Origin: Saprospiraceae bacterium
GTDB taxonomy: Bacteria > Bacteroidota > Bacteroidia > Chitinophagales > Saprospiraceae
DNA: 5,108 nucleotides
Assembly: GCA_020852155.1 (NCBI GenBank)
Contig: JADZBJ010000468.1
Coordinates: forward strand, 1-5,108
Reading direction: 5' to 3'
Positions 1 to 4,385 of the stretch are shown in pieces; position 1 is the first letter of the stretch, and each line of letters opens with the position of its first letter. The position numbers were made by a program, and so were the translations under genes. Under the pieces are notes generated by a model. It did no database searches. It saw only the letters and a program-made list of their open reading frames with translations, and was not told the DNA's origin.

Positions 1-3
1 GCA

Positions 4-36
4 ACGATTACGAAACTTCAAAAGTTTCGTAATCGT
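4..36. repeat. Perfect 15-bp inverted repeat (hairpin 1)
   Basis: Arms at 4-18 and 22-36 are perfect reverse complements (core CGATTACGAAACTT) around a 3-base loop, CAA. RNA from either strand would fold into the same stem. No run of T follows on either strand, so it is not a textbook intrinsic terminator. It may be the terminator of a gene lying left of the window, or a dispersed intergenic palindrome. The structure is directly visible; the role is inferred. Confidence 0.8.
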
Positions 37-41
37 ATATG

Positions 42-95
42 AGGAGCGCATCACAGTAATGTCGAGTGTAACCGACGTTATGGTGATGCGCTCCT
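42..95. repeat. Long two-part imperfect hairpin (hairpin 2)
   Basis: The outer stem pairs 42-54 with 83-95 (13 bp, core GGAGCGCATCAC). After a 2-by-2 internal loop (55-56 and 81-82), an inner stem pairs 57-64 with 73-80 (8 bp including one G-U), leaving an 8-base loop at 65-72. The plus strand continues with TTGATTTTAT, which is weakly T-rich, so plus-strand termination is possible. The element starts only 5 bases after hairpin 1. It could also be a structured RNA or a dispersed repeat. The pairing is certain; the function is unknown. Confidence 0.75.
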
Positions 96-185
96 TGATT
101 TTATCCCTTCTTCAGGTTGCCGATGTTGCGTCCCGCCAGGGCTAAATCTTTTTATAGTTTTTCACAAAATATCCCAAAATATTTT
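96..185. other. Non-coding stretch with a possible repeat relic
   Basis: No credible gene lies here. On the minus strand, bases 102-149 read as a short open stretch, DLALAGRNIGNLKKG followed by a stop. It is preceded by a stop in another frame and has no start codon. The phrase ALAGRN resembles spurious peptides that, from memory, arise from dispersed repeats in Bacteroidota genomes (ALKGRN-like); this is not verified. Bases 150-185 are AT-rich and run into the promoter of the ArsR gene. Confidence 0.35.
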
Positions 186-214
186 TTGCAATCAAACGGT
201 TGCTTATATATTTG
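185..214 (+). promoter_or_regulatory. Bacteroidota-type promoter of the ArsR/AHSA1 operon
   Basis: TATATTTG at 207-214 matches the Bacteroidota -7 consensus TAnnTTTG exactly. A TTTG at 185-188 sits 18 bp upstream of it, a suitable -33 element. Transcription would start at about 219-222, leaving a leader of roughly 25 bases before the ATG at 247. This makes the in-frame TTG at 226 an unlikely start, because it would lie almost at the 5' end of the mRNA. The consensus is established for the phylum; its use here is inferred. Confidence 0.72.
188..203. promoter_or_regulatory. Operator-like dyad 1 (GCAA-N8-TTGC)
   Basis: GCAA at 188-191 and TTGC at 200-203 form a dyad. The wider arms GCAATC and GGTTGC carry one mismatch. 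It begins at the last base of the -33 TTTG element. It has the same design as the dyad at 214-229, offset by 26 bp. It probably binds the dimeric ArsR-type protein encoded just downstream. Confidence 0.6.
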
Positions 215-230
215 CAACTGTTTAGTTGCA
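213..230. promoter_or_regulatory. Operator-like dyad 2 (TGCAACT-N4-AGTTGCA)
   Basis: Perfect 7-bp arms, TGCAACT (213-219) and AGTTGCA (224-230), flank the 4-base spacer GTTT. The dyad starts inside the -7 box and covers the predicted transcription start, so a bound repressor would block polymerase directly. ArsR-family proteins bind dyads of this size at their own promoters. Assignment to the adjacent regulator is inferred from position. Confidence 0.7.
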
Positions 231-246
231 TAAAGAGATTTCCCAG

Positions 247-573
247 ATGCGAAGAGATGTTTTTCAAGCGATTGCGGACCCGACGCGCCGGGCCATCATT
301 GCCCTGATCGCCATGCAGGCCATGACGCCGAATGCTATTGCCGAACATTTCGATACGAGCCGTCAGGCGGTGTCGAAGCATTTGCAAATTCTGACCGAAT
401 GCGAATTGGTGAGCCAACAGCAACAGGGCAGGGAGATTTACTACGCCTTACAAGTTGAAAAAATGAAAGAAATAGACCACTGGCTGGAGCAATTCCGCAA
501 GATTTGGGAAAGCCGATTCAACCAACTCGACGATTTACTTCGATCCATAAAACAAGAAAAAGATGACCGCTAA
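247..573 (+). CDS. ArsR-family winged-helix transcriptional repressor
   Basis: This 108-residue protein is a small ArsR/SmtB-type DNA-binding repressor. It opens with MRRDVFQAIADPTRR, the usual N-terminal signature of the ArsR subgroup found beside SRPBCC genes. The helix-turn-helix spans about residues 26-55 and includes the recognition-helix segment TSRQAVSKHLQIL. The wing follows at 57-69 (QQQGREIYY), and a charged C-terminal helix probably contributes to dimerisation. Only one cysteine (C52) is present and the ELCVCDL metal-site motif is absent, so metal sensing is unlikely; the inducer is unknown. The ATG at 247 is preferred over the TTG at 226, which lies inside the operator. The next gene starts 11 bases before this stop, indicating an operon. 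It most likely represses its own operon through the two upstream dyads. Confidence 0.93.
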   Translation: MRRDVFQAIADPTRRAIIALIAMQAMTPNAIAEHFDTSRQAVSKHLQILTECELVSQQQQGREIYYALQVEKMKEIDHWLEQFRKIWESRFNQLDDLLRSIKQEKDDR

Positions 574-1081
574 ACTACTCATTGACATTCAGGTTGACCA
601 GGAAAAACATCGAATCCTTGTCGTTAAAACATTTGCAGTGCCCCTCGAAATGGTCTGGGATACCTGGACAAAACCGGAGTATCTCGATCAATGGTGGGCG
701 CCGCGTCCTTACAGGACCAAGACAAAGTCTATGACATTCGAGCCGGGAGGCCGATGGCACTACGCGATGATAAGCCCTGAAAACGAGCAACATTGGTGCC
801 TTGCGGATTACAAAAACATTGAAAACCGGGAAAGTTATACCTACACCGACGCCTTCTGTGATGAACAAGGCGAGATTAATCTCCACCATCCGCGCACAAC
901 CTGGACGGTTCAGTTCGGCGCATCGGATGAAGGGAAAACAACACTGGTGAACGTCACTTTACAGTATGCATCGCTGGCCGATCTTGAAGCCATCGTCGGC
1001 ATGGGCATCCGTGAAGGGTTTTCCATGGCCATTGGCAACCTCGACGAACTTTTACGTTCATTAATAAACCATTCAAAATGA
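563..1081 (+). CDS. AHSA1-like SRPBCC-domain protein
   Basis: The 172-residue product is a single SRPBCC (START-like, helix-grip) domain of the Aha1 C-terminal-like/AHSA1 group, probably cytosolic, with no signal peptide or membrane segment. Family hallmarks are the opening strand and helix (VVKTFAVPLEMVWDTWTKPE, residues 20-39), LDQWWAPRP at 41-49, PGGRWHYAM at 61-69 and a long C-terminal helix ending DELLRSL. SRPBCC proteins bind hydrophobic ligands in an internal pocket. Despite the family name, a role in Hsp90 activation is not established for bacterial members, and the ligand cannot be read from the sequence. The start overlaps the ArsR gene by 11 bases and the stop overlaps the next start as ATGA, so translation is probably coupled. 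It is a clear paralogue of the N-terminal half of the next protein. Confidence 0.92.
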   Translation: MTAKLLIDIQVDQEKHRILVVKTFAVPLEMVWDTWTKPEYLDQWWAPRPYRTKTKSMTFEPGGRWHYAMISPENEQHWCLADYKNIENRESYTYTDAFCDEQGEINLHHPRTTWTVQFGASDEGKTTLVNVTLQYASLADLEAIVGMGIREGFSMAIGNLDELLRSLINHSK

Positions 1082-1971
1082 AGAATTTACAATTCGATTT
1101 TATCGCCGATAAAGAAAAAAATACCCTGACCATTCGCCGCGAATTTGCCGCCGGCCGACAATTGGTTTGGGATTGCTATACCAAGGCTGAACTCCTGAAC
1201 CAATGGTTTGCGCCGAAGCCTTTTACGACCAAAACCAAAAGCATGGATTTTTGCAATGGCGGACACTGGCATTATGCCATGATTTCGCCGCAGGGCGAGG
1301 CGTTTTGGGGCTGGACGGAATACAATCATATTCAGCCGATTGACTCCTATCATACGCTGGATGCTTTTAGCAACGAAGCCGGCGACATCAATACAGAACT
1401 GCCCCGCGCTAACTGGGTGGTGACTTTTTTAGACATGAACGGGCACACGATGGTGGAAACTGTCGTAACCTATGCCTCGCTGACCGATCTGGAAACGATC
1501 ATCAACATGGGCATGGAAGCAGGCATGAAATCTACGCTGGAATGCCTGGATGCGCTGCTGGCTCAAAAAATTACGGTACAGGCTGACATTGCAGCGCCTG
1601 TTGAAAAAGTATGGCAGATGTACAACAGCCCGGAACACATCACACAGTGGAATTTTGCGGTTGATGACTGGCAATGCCCGCACGCGGAAACGGACCTTCG
1701 CCCCGGCGGTAAAATGCTTTCCCGAATGGAAGCCAAAGACGGTAGTTTCGGCTTTGACTTCGAGGCCATTTACGACCGTGTACTCGAACCCACCGCACTT
1801 GCCTATACGATGCAGGATGGCAGACAGGCGCATGTTGATTTTGTGCCAAATGGCGATGGGACGCGCGTAATCATCGTTTTTGATGCTGAAAATCAGAATC
1901 CAGCGGAACTGCAAAAACAGGGCTGGCAAGCGATTCTGGATAATTTCAAGCGCTACGCGGAAGCGCATTAA
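1078..1971 (+). CDS. Fused protein with two AHSA1-like SRPBCC domains
   Basis: This 297-residue protein contains two complete SRPBCC domains in tandem. Domain 1 (about residues 1-162) parallels the preceding gene product: QWFAPKPFTTKTKSM and GGHWHYAMISP match QWWAPRPYRTKTKSM and GGRWHYAMISP there. Domain 2 (about 164-297) begins KITVQADIAAPVEKVWQMY and belongs to a different AHSA1 subgroup, marked by HITQWNFAVDDWQCP, GGKMLSRMEAKDGSFGFDF and GWQAILDNFKRY, which usually occurs as a free-standing protein of about 135 residues. Only one or two residues separate the domains, so the fusion looks like loss of a stop and start between neighbouring genes. No frameshift is apparent. The start ATG shares bases with the upstream stop TGA. 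Function is probably ligand binding; the substrate is unknown. Confidence 0.9.
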   Translation: MKNLQFDFIADKEKNTLTIRREFAAGRQLVWDCYTKAELLNQWFAPKPFTTKTKSMDFCNGGHWHYAMISPQGEAFWGWTEYNHIQPIDSYHTLDAFSNEAGDINTELPRANWVVTFLDMNGHTMVETVVTYASLTDLETIINMGMEAGMKSTLECLDALLAQKITVQADIAAPVEKVWQMYNSPEHITQWNFAVDDWQCPHAETDLRPGGKMLSRMEAKDGSFGFDFEAIYDRVLEPTALAYTMQDGRQAHVDFVPNGDGTRVIIVFDAENQNPAELQKQGWQAILDNFKRYAEAH

Positions 1972-1995
1972 GTGTTGTTTTCGGGCATTGCCCGG

Positions 1996-2030
1996 TGGAT
2001 AGTTTCGCGCGAGGCGCAGCCTCGCGCGAG
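1996..2030. repeat. Intergenic hairpin repeat, copy 1
   Basis: This 35-bp unit contains an 11-bp perfect stem (2005-2015 with 2019-2029, core CGCGCGAGGC) around the loop GCA. It matches 33 of 35 bases of the unit at 2458-2492. It fills the gap between the double-SRPBCC gene and the DUF1801 gene. No T-run follows directly (CCAAAATTTT), so it is not a classical terminator, but the GC-rich stem could attenuate transcription or protect the upstream mRNA. Confidence 0.85.
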
Positions 2031-2046
2031 CCAAAATTTTATAAAG

Positions 2047-2439
2047 ATGAATGGTACTATTAAATCATATAACGACAGTCAAACTGTTGCCGACAAGGCC
2101 ATTTGCGATTTGCTGGCCTTGCATATTGACCAATTTTTGCCCGAAGCGGAAAGTAAAATCTGGCACAGCCATCCCGTGTGGTTTCTGGACGGCAACCCGA
2201 TTGTCGGTTATGATAAATTGAAAGCGGGTGTGCGGCTGATGTTTTGGAGCGGTGAAAGTTTTGAAGAGGCATTGCTGAAGCCTGGTTCCGGAAAATTCAA
2301 AGACGCTTCGATCACGTACACATCCTCAGCGCAGGTGGTGATTAACGACCTGCAACGATGGGTGGAGAAATCCCGTGAAATCCAGTGGGATTACAAGAAT
2401 ATCGTGAAAAAGAAGGGTGTTTTGGAGCGGTTGAAGTGA
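2047..2439 (+). CDS. DUF1801 domain protein
   Basis: The 130-residue product is recognised as a DUF1801 (YdhG-like) protein. Characteristic segments are EAESKIWHSHPVWFLDGNP (33-51), GVRLMFWSGESFEE (61-74) and a C-terminal WDYKNIVKKKGVLERLK (114-130). The length is normal for the family and the protein appears complete and cytosolic. The molecular function is not established; some relatives have been compared with frataxin-like iron chaperones, but nothing here demonstrates that. The ATG at 2047 is chosen because extending to the GTG at 1972 would translate the hairpin repeat. No TAnnTTTG box lies in the 75-base gap, so it may be read from the ArsR operon. DUF1801 genes often sit near AHSA1 genes in this phylum (from memory). 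Confidence 0.88.
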   Translation: MNGTIKSYNDSQTVADKAICDLLALHIDQFLPEAESKIWHSHPVWFLDGNPIVGYDKLKAGVRLMFWSGESFEEALLKPGSGKFKDASITYTSSAQVVINDLQRWVEKSREIQWDYKNIVKKKGVLERLK

Positions 2440-2452
2440 TTTCGCACGAGGC
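2440..2452. repeat. Half copy of the hairpin repeat
   Basis: TTTCGCACGAGGC occurs here, directly after the DUF1801 stop codon, and again at 2465-2477 in copy 2, 25 bp downstream. Only the left arm is present, so this segment does not form the hairpin alone. It suggests a partial tandem duplication or a second, decayed insertion. Confidence 0.7.
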
Positions 2453-2457
2453 CACGA

Positions 2458-2492
2458 TGGATAGTTTCGCACGAGGCGGAGCCTCGCGCGAG
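2458..2492. repeat. Intergenic hairpin repeat, copy 2
   Basis: This unit is 33/35 identical to the one at 1996-2030. The stem pairs 2467-2477 with 2481-2491 around the loop GGA, with one A-C mismatch. It lies between the convergent ends of the DUF1801 gene and the minus-strand ATPase gene, so it could serve as a shared barrier or terminator for both, although neither side has a strong T-run. Confidence 0.83.
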
Positions 2493-2502
2493 CAGTGCAG
2501 TA

Positions 2503-3786
2503 TTATAAAAAATTAATGGCATAAAGTGGCCAGTTAACCAGCCATTCCTGCGTTCGGAAGCGACTCATAGAGGTGCGGACAGCGGAATGTATCTCATATT
2601 TTTCTGAAAAACCCTTCAGGCTCTTGGATTTTAGATTTTCTTCGGCTTTGACTTCGATGGGAATAATGTTTTGTTTATCCTGTATCAGAAAATCCACTTC
2701 TGCTGTGGCATTGGAAGCACTCCAGTAAAATATGTCGTAAGAGAGTTTGAGCTGCTGCGCCACAAATTGTTCGGTCATAGCGCCTTTGAATTCAGTAAGG
2801 ATATTGTTTTTCTCGAGCAGTATTCGCTGATCTGTTTTGGCAATGGCGTTGAGCAAGCCTATATCCAGGCAAAAAAGTTTGAAAGCGTCAAAGTCAGCGT
2901 AAGCGGACAAAGGCATTGCAGGTTTTTCTACTCGATTGGTTTTCAGTATCATTCCTGCATCGTTCAACCATTGGATAGCAGCCTCAAAGTCACGCGCTCT
3001 TGCGCCTTTTCTAACTTGTCCGAATACAAATTTTCGATTTTCTTTTGCCAACTGCCCAAGCAAACTCTGCCAAACCAATCGAATCCGCGGAACAATTTCA
3101 AGTGGGGCGTGTTTGGCAAAATCGCGTTCATAGCCAAGTAAGATGTTTTCCTGAATTCGCCGTACTTCAATTAAATCCTGATGTTGAAGATAATGCGCAA
3201 CGGCTTCCGGCATGCCACCGACAAAATAATATAATCGTAGGATTTCGGTCAACTTCTCGTGAAAAGGGTCAATGACAGACCAGTTGTGCGTGGCAAGTTG
3301 TTCGCAAAGTAAAGACTGACCAATACTTTCCAGAAATTCAGCAAAACTCAAGGGGTACATCCGCAGTATATCAACCTTTCCTACCGGAAAAGAATGATTT
3401 TTTTGCAGGGAAATGCCTAATAATGACCCGGCGGCTATGATGGCATACGCAGGCGCCTGTTCATAGAAATATTTTAGAGAGGTCAATCCTTTGTCAGCAT
3501 CCTGTATTTCATCAAAAATAAGCAGGGTTGTTTCTGGTAGAATTTTTTGACCGATTTCAATTTCAAGGCTTGTTATGATGCGGCGAATATCAAAGTCACT
3601 TGAAAAAATCTTTTTCAAGCGTTCACTGCTTTCAAAGTTGAAATAGGCAACGTTTTCAAACTCGTTCTTGCCAAATTCTTTCATTAGCCACGTCTTGCCG
3701 ACTTGCCGTGCACCTTGTAAAATCAACGGTTTGCGGACAGCCGCATTTTTCCATCGGAGTAAATCATCATATAGTGCACGTTTCAT
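2503..3786 (-). CDS. AAA-family ATPase with DUF4143 domain
   Basis: This 427-residue protein belongs to the widespread prokaryotic AAA_14/DUF4143 ATPase family, whose cellular role is poorly known. Walker A is GARQVGKT (25-32), Walker B is LLIFDEIQ (88-95), and AAGSLLG (118-124) is the sensor-1 region. The DUF4143 region (about 195-385) ends in a PD-(D/E)xK-like pattern: E339 in AMTEQFVAQQL, D365 in EVDFLI, and E378/K380 in PIEVKAEEN. All key residues are present and the usual C-terminus (WLVNWPLYAI) is intact, so it seems functional. The ATG at 3786 is chosen; the TTG 36 bases further upstream lies inside a palindrome upstream of the -7 box. It appears AT-richer than the SRPBCC genes (21/60 G+C at 2581-2640 against 36/60 at 1261-1320), hinting at separate acquisition. 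It has no operon partner. Confidence 0.93.
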   Translation of the reverse strand: MKRALYDDLLRWKNAAVRKPLILQGARQVGKTWLMKEFGKNEFENVAYFNFESSERLKKIFSSDFDIRRIITSLEIEIGQKILPETTLLIFDEIQDADKGLTSLKYFYEQAPAYAIIAAGSLLGISLQKNHSFPVGKVDILRMYPLSFAEFLESIGQSLLCEQLATHNWSVIDPFHEKLTEILRLYYFVGGMPEAVAHYLQHQDLIEVRRIQENILLGYERDFAKHAPLEIVPRIRLVWQSLLGQLAKENRKFVFGQVRKGARARDFEAAIQWLNDAGMILKTNRVEKPAMPLSAYADFDAFKLFCLDIGLLNAIAKTDQRILLEKNNILTEFKGAMTEQFVAQQLKLSYDIFYWSASNATAEVDFLIQDKQNIIPIEVKAEENLKSKSLKGFSEKYEIHSAVRTSMSRFRTQEWLVNWPLYAINFL

Positions 3787-3803
3787 ATTACGTTTTTTGA
3801 TCA

Positions 3804-3811
3804 CAAAATTA
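3804..3811 (-). promoter_or_regulatory. -7 box of the ATPase gene
   Basis: Read on the minus strand this is TAATTTTG, an exact TAnnTTTG. It lies 17 bases upstream of the ATG at 3786, predicting a short leader of roughly 10-15 bases. No TTTG occurs at the usual -33 distance on the minus strand; that space is occupied by palindrome A, so the promoter may be weak or activator-dependent. Confidence 0.55.
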
Positions 3812-3834
3812 CACTTTTTCAAATGAAAAAGTGT
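3811..3834. promoter_or_regulatory. Palindrome A upstream of the ATPase gene
   Basis: Perfect 11-bp arms (ACACTTTTTCA at 3811-3821, TGAAAAAGTGT at 3824-3834) flank two bases. It abuts the -7 box of the ATPase gene and fills the spacer up to -33, a typical operator location. A related palindrome lies 32 bp away. The binding factor is unknown. Confidence 0.65.
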
Positions 3835-3840
3835 TTGATA

Positions 3841-3868
3841 TTACATTTTTTAAAACGAAAAAATGTAA
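3841..3868. promoter_or_regulatory. Palindrome B upstream of the ATPase gene
   Basis: Perfect 11-bp arms (TTACATTTTTT at 3841-3851, AAAAAATGTAA at 3858-3868) flank six bases. Aligned from the leading TTACA, it matches palindrome A at 22 of 26 positions, with the same centre of symmetry. One arm change (C to T) is mirrored by G to A in the other arm, which preserves the dyad. The rest of the gap to the HxlR gene (3869-3921) shows nothing recognisable. Confidence 0.62.
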
Positions 3869-3921
3869 AACAACCCCGATATACTTTGTTCGCCGCTCAT
3901 ATCGTGGGTGAGTATTCCCCT

Positions 3922-4251
3922 TCACTCCACTTCAAATTTACCGCCATAAACACTCATGGCTTCCATGATCGGGAGTAACTTTTGGCCCTCCTCGGTCAGG
4001 CTGTATTCCACCTTGGGCGGCACCACTTCATAGACTTTGCGGTTCACCACGCCTTGCTCTTCCAGGTCTTTCAATACCTGCGATAGCATTTTGTCATTAA
4101 TCGTGACCAGTGTGCGTTTCAGTTCGCCGAATCGCCTGGCTCCGCTGCGTAAATTCCAGATAATGATTCCTTTCCATCGGCCGCCAACGATGTGTAACGT
4201 CAGGTCGACGGGGCAATAGAAAAATGTGCCATTCAATTTGTATCTTTTCAT
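3922..4251 (-). CDS. HxlR-family winged-helix transcriptional regulator
   Basis: This 109-residue protein is a complete HxlR-type (MarR-like) DNA-binding regulator. It has the family opening FYCPVDLTLHIVGGRWKGII (11-30), the helix-turn-helix RFGELKRTLVTINDKMLSQV (40-59) continuing to EEQGVVNR, and the wing VYEVVPPKVEYSLTEEG (73-89), followed by a C-terminal dimerisation helix. Its only cysteine is C13, at the position used by redox and electrophile sensors of this family such as YodB and HypR, so oxidant or quinone sensing is plausible but unproven. It is divergent from the SnoaL-like gene, and the intergenic region carries three GGTAAGT boxes, so it probably controls both genes. The -7 box lies so close to the ATG that the mRNA may be nearly leaderless. 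Confidence 0.93.
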   Translation of the reverse strand: MKRYKLNGTFFYCPVDLTLHIVGGRWKGIIIWNLRSGARRFGELKRTLVTINDKMLSQVLKDLEEQGVVNRKVYEVVPPKVEYSLTEEGQKLLPIMEAMSVYGGKFEVE

Positions 4252-4255
4252 GTTG

Positions 4256-4263
4256 CAAAATTA
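4256..4263 (-). promoter_or_regulatory. -7 box of the HxlR gene
   Basis: On the minus strand this reads TAATTTTG, an exact TAnnTTTG, ending 4 bases before the ATG at 4251. Initiation 4-7 bases downstream would fall on or within a few bases of the start codon, implying a leaderless or nearly leaderless mRNA. The -33 region would fall at about 4283-4290 and overlaps GGTAAGT box 1. Confidence 0.55.
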
Positions 4264-4277
4264 GTTGACGAAGCGGC

Positions 4278-4332
4278 TACTTACCTAAAACACAGTGCTT
4301 TCATTTCGGTAAGTATATAGGTTTTGGTAAGT
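4278..4332. promoter_or_regulatory. Probable HxlR operator region: three GGTAAGT boxes
   Basis: Box 1 is TACTTACC at 4278-4285, the reverse orientation. Box 2 is GGTAAGTA at 4308-4315 and forms perfect 8-bp inverted arms with box 1 across 22 bases. Box 3 is GGTAAGT at 4326-4332, a direct repeat of box 2 at 18 bp. GTTTT precedes the core in box 3 and, with one extra A, in box 1. The cluster lies between the two divergent -7 boxes, where a dimeric HxlR protein would be expected to bind. The boxes are visible; the binding protein is inferred. Confidence 0.65.
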
Positions 4333-4341
4333 GCCCGCCTC

Positions 4342-4349
4342 TACTTTTG
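4342..4349 (+). promoter_or_regulatory. -7 box of the SnoaL-like gene
   Basis: TACTTTTG is an exact TAnnTTTG. Transcription starting near 4355 would leave a leader of about 30 bases before the ATG at 4386. The nearest upstream TTTG (4323-4326) leaves a spacing of 15 bp, shorter than usual, and it overlaps box 3, so the -33 element is uncertain. Confidence 0.5.
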
Positions 4350-4385
4350 TCCCGTCAATTTAATTCATTTTCAACGCGAGAAATT

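Noticed and set aside
226..246. Upstream TTG start for the ArsR protein, adding seven residues
   Set aside because: The TTG lies within the operator dyad and only a few bases after the predicted transcription start; MRRDVFQAIADPTRR from the ATG at 247 is the usual N-terminus.
142..423. Minus-strand open frame across the ArsR promoter
   Set aside because: It overlaps the ArsR coding region and its promoter in antisense, and its sequence resembles no protein family I know.
1429..2034. Minus-strand 201-residue open frame opposite the double SRPBCC gene
   Set aside because: It is antisense to a well-supported gene and begins inside the hairpin repeat (ARARLRLARN); its composition is that of a shadow frame.
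1972..2046. GTG-started extension of the DUF1801 protein
   Set aside because: The added 25 residues translate the GC-rich hairpin repeat, which is non-coding at its other copy; the family start fits the ATG at 2047.
1996..2492. CRISPR-like array from the repeated hairpin units
   Set aside because: There are only two full units and one half unit, separated by a whole gene rather than by short regular spacers.
3787..3822. TTG-started extension of the ATPase
   Set aside because: It starts in palindrome A, upstream of the -7 box; MKRALYDDLLRWK from 3786 matches the usual family N-terminus.
3787..3921. Toxin-antitoxin or defence-island reading of the ATPase locus
   Set aside because: No partner gene, nuclease or methylase lies beside it, and its upstream gap holds only palindromes; the DUF4143 nuclease-like fold alone does not support a defence claim.
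4347..4385. TTG-started extension of the SnoaL-like protein
   Set aside because: The TTG overlaps the -7 box at 4342-4349, and the ATG at 4386 leaves a normal leader.
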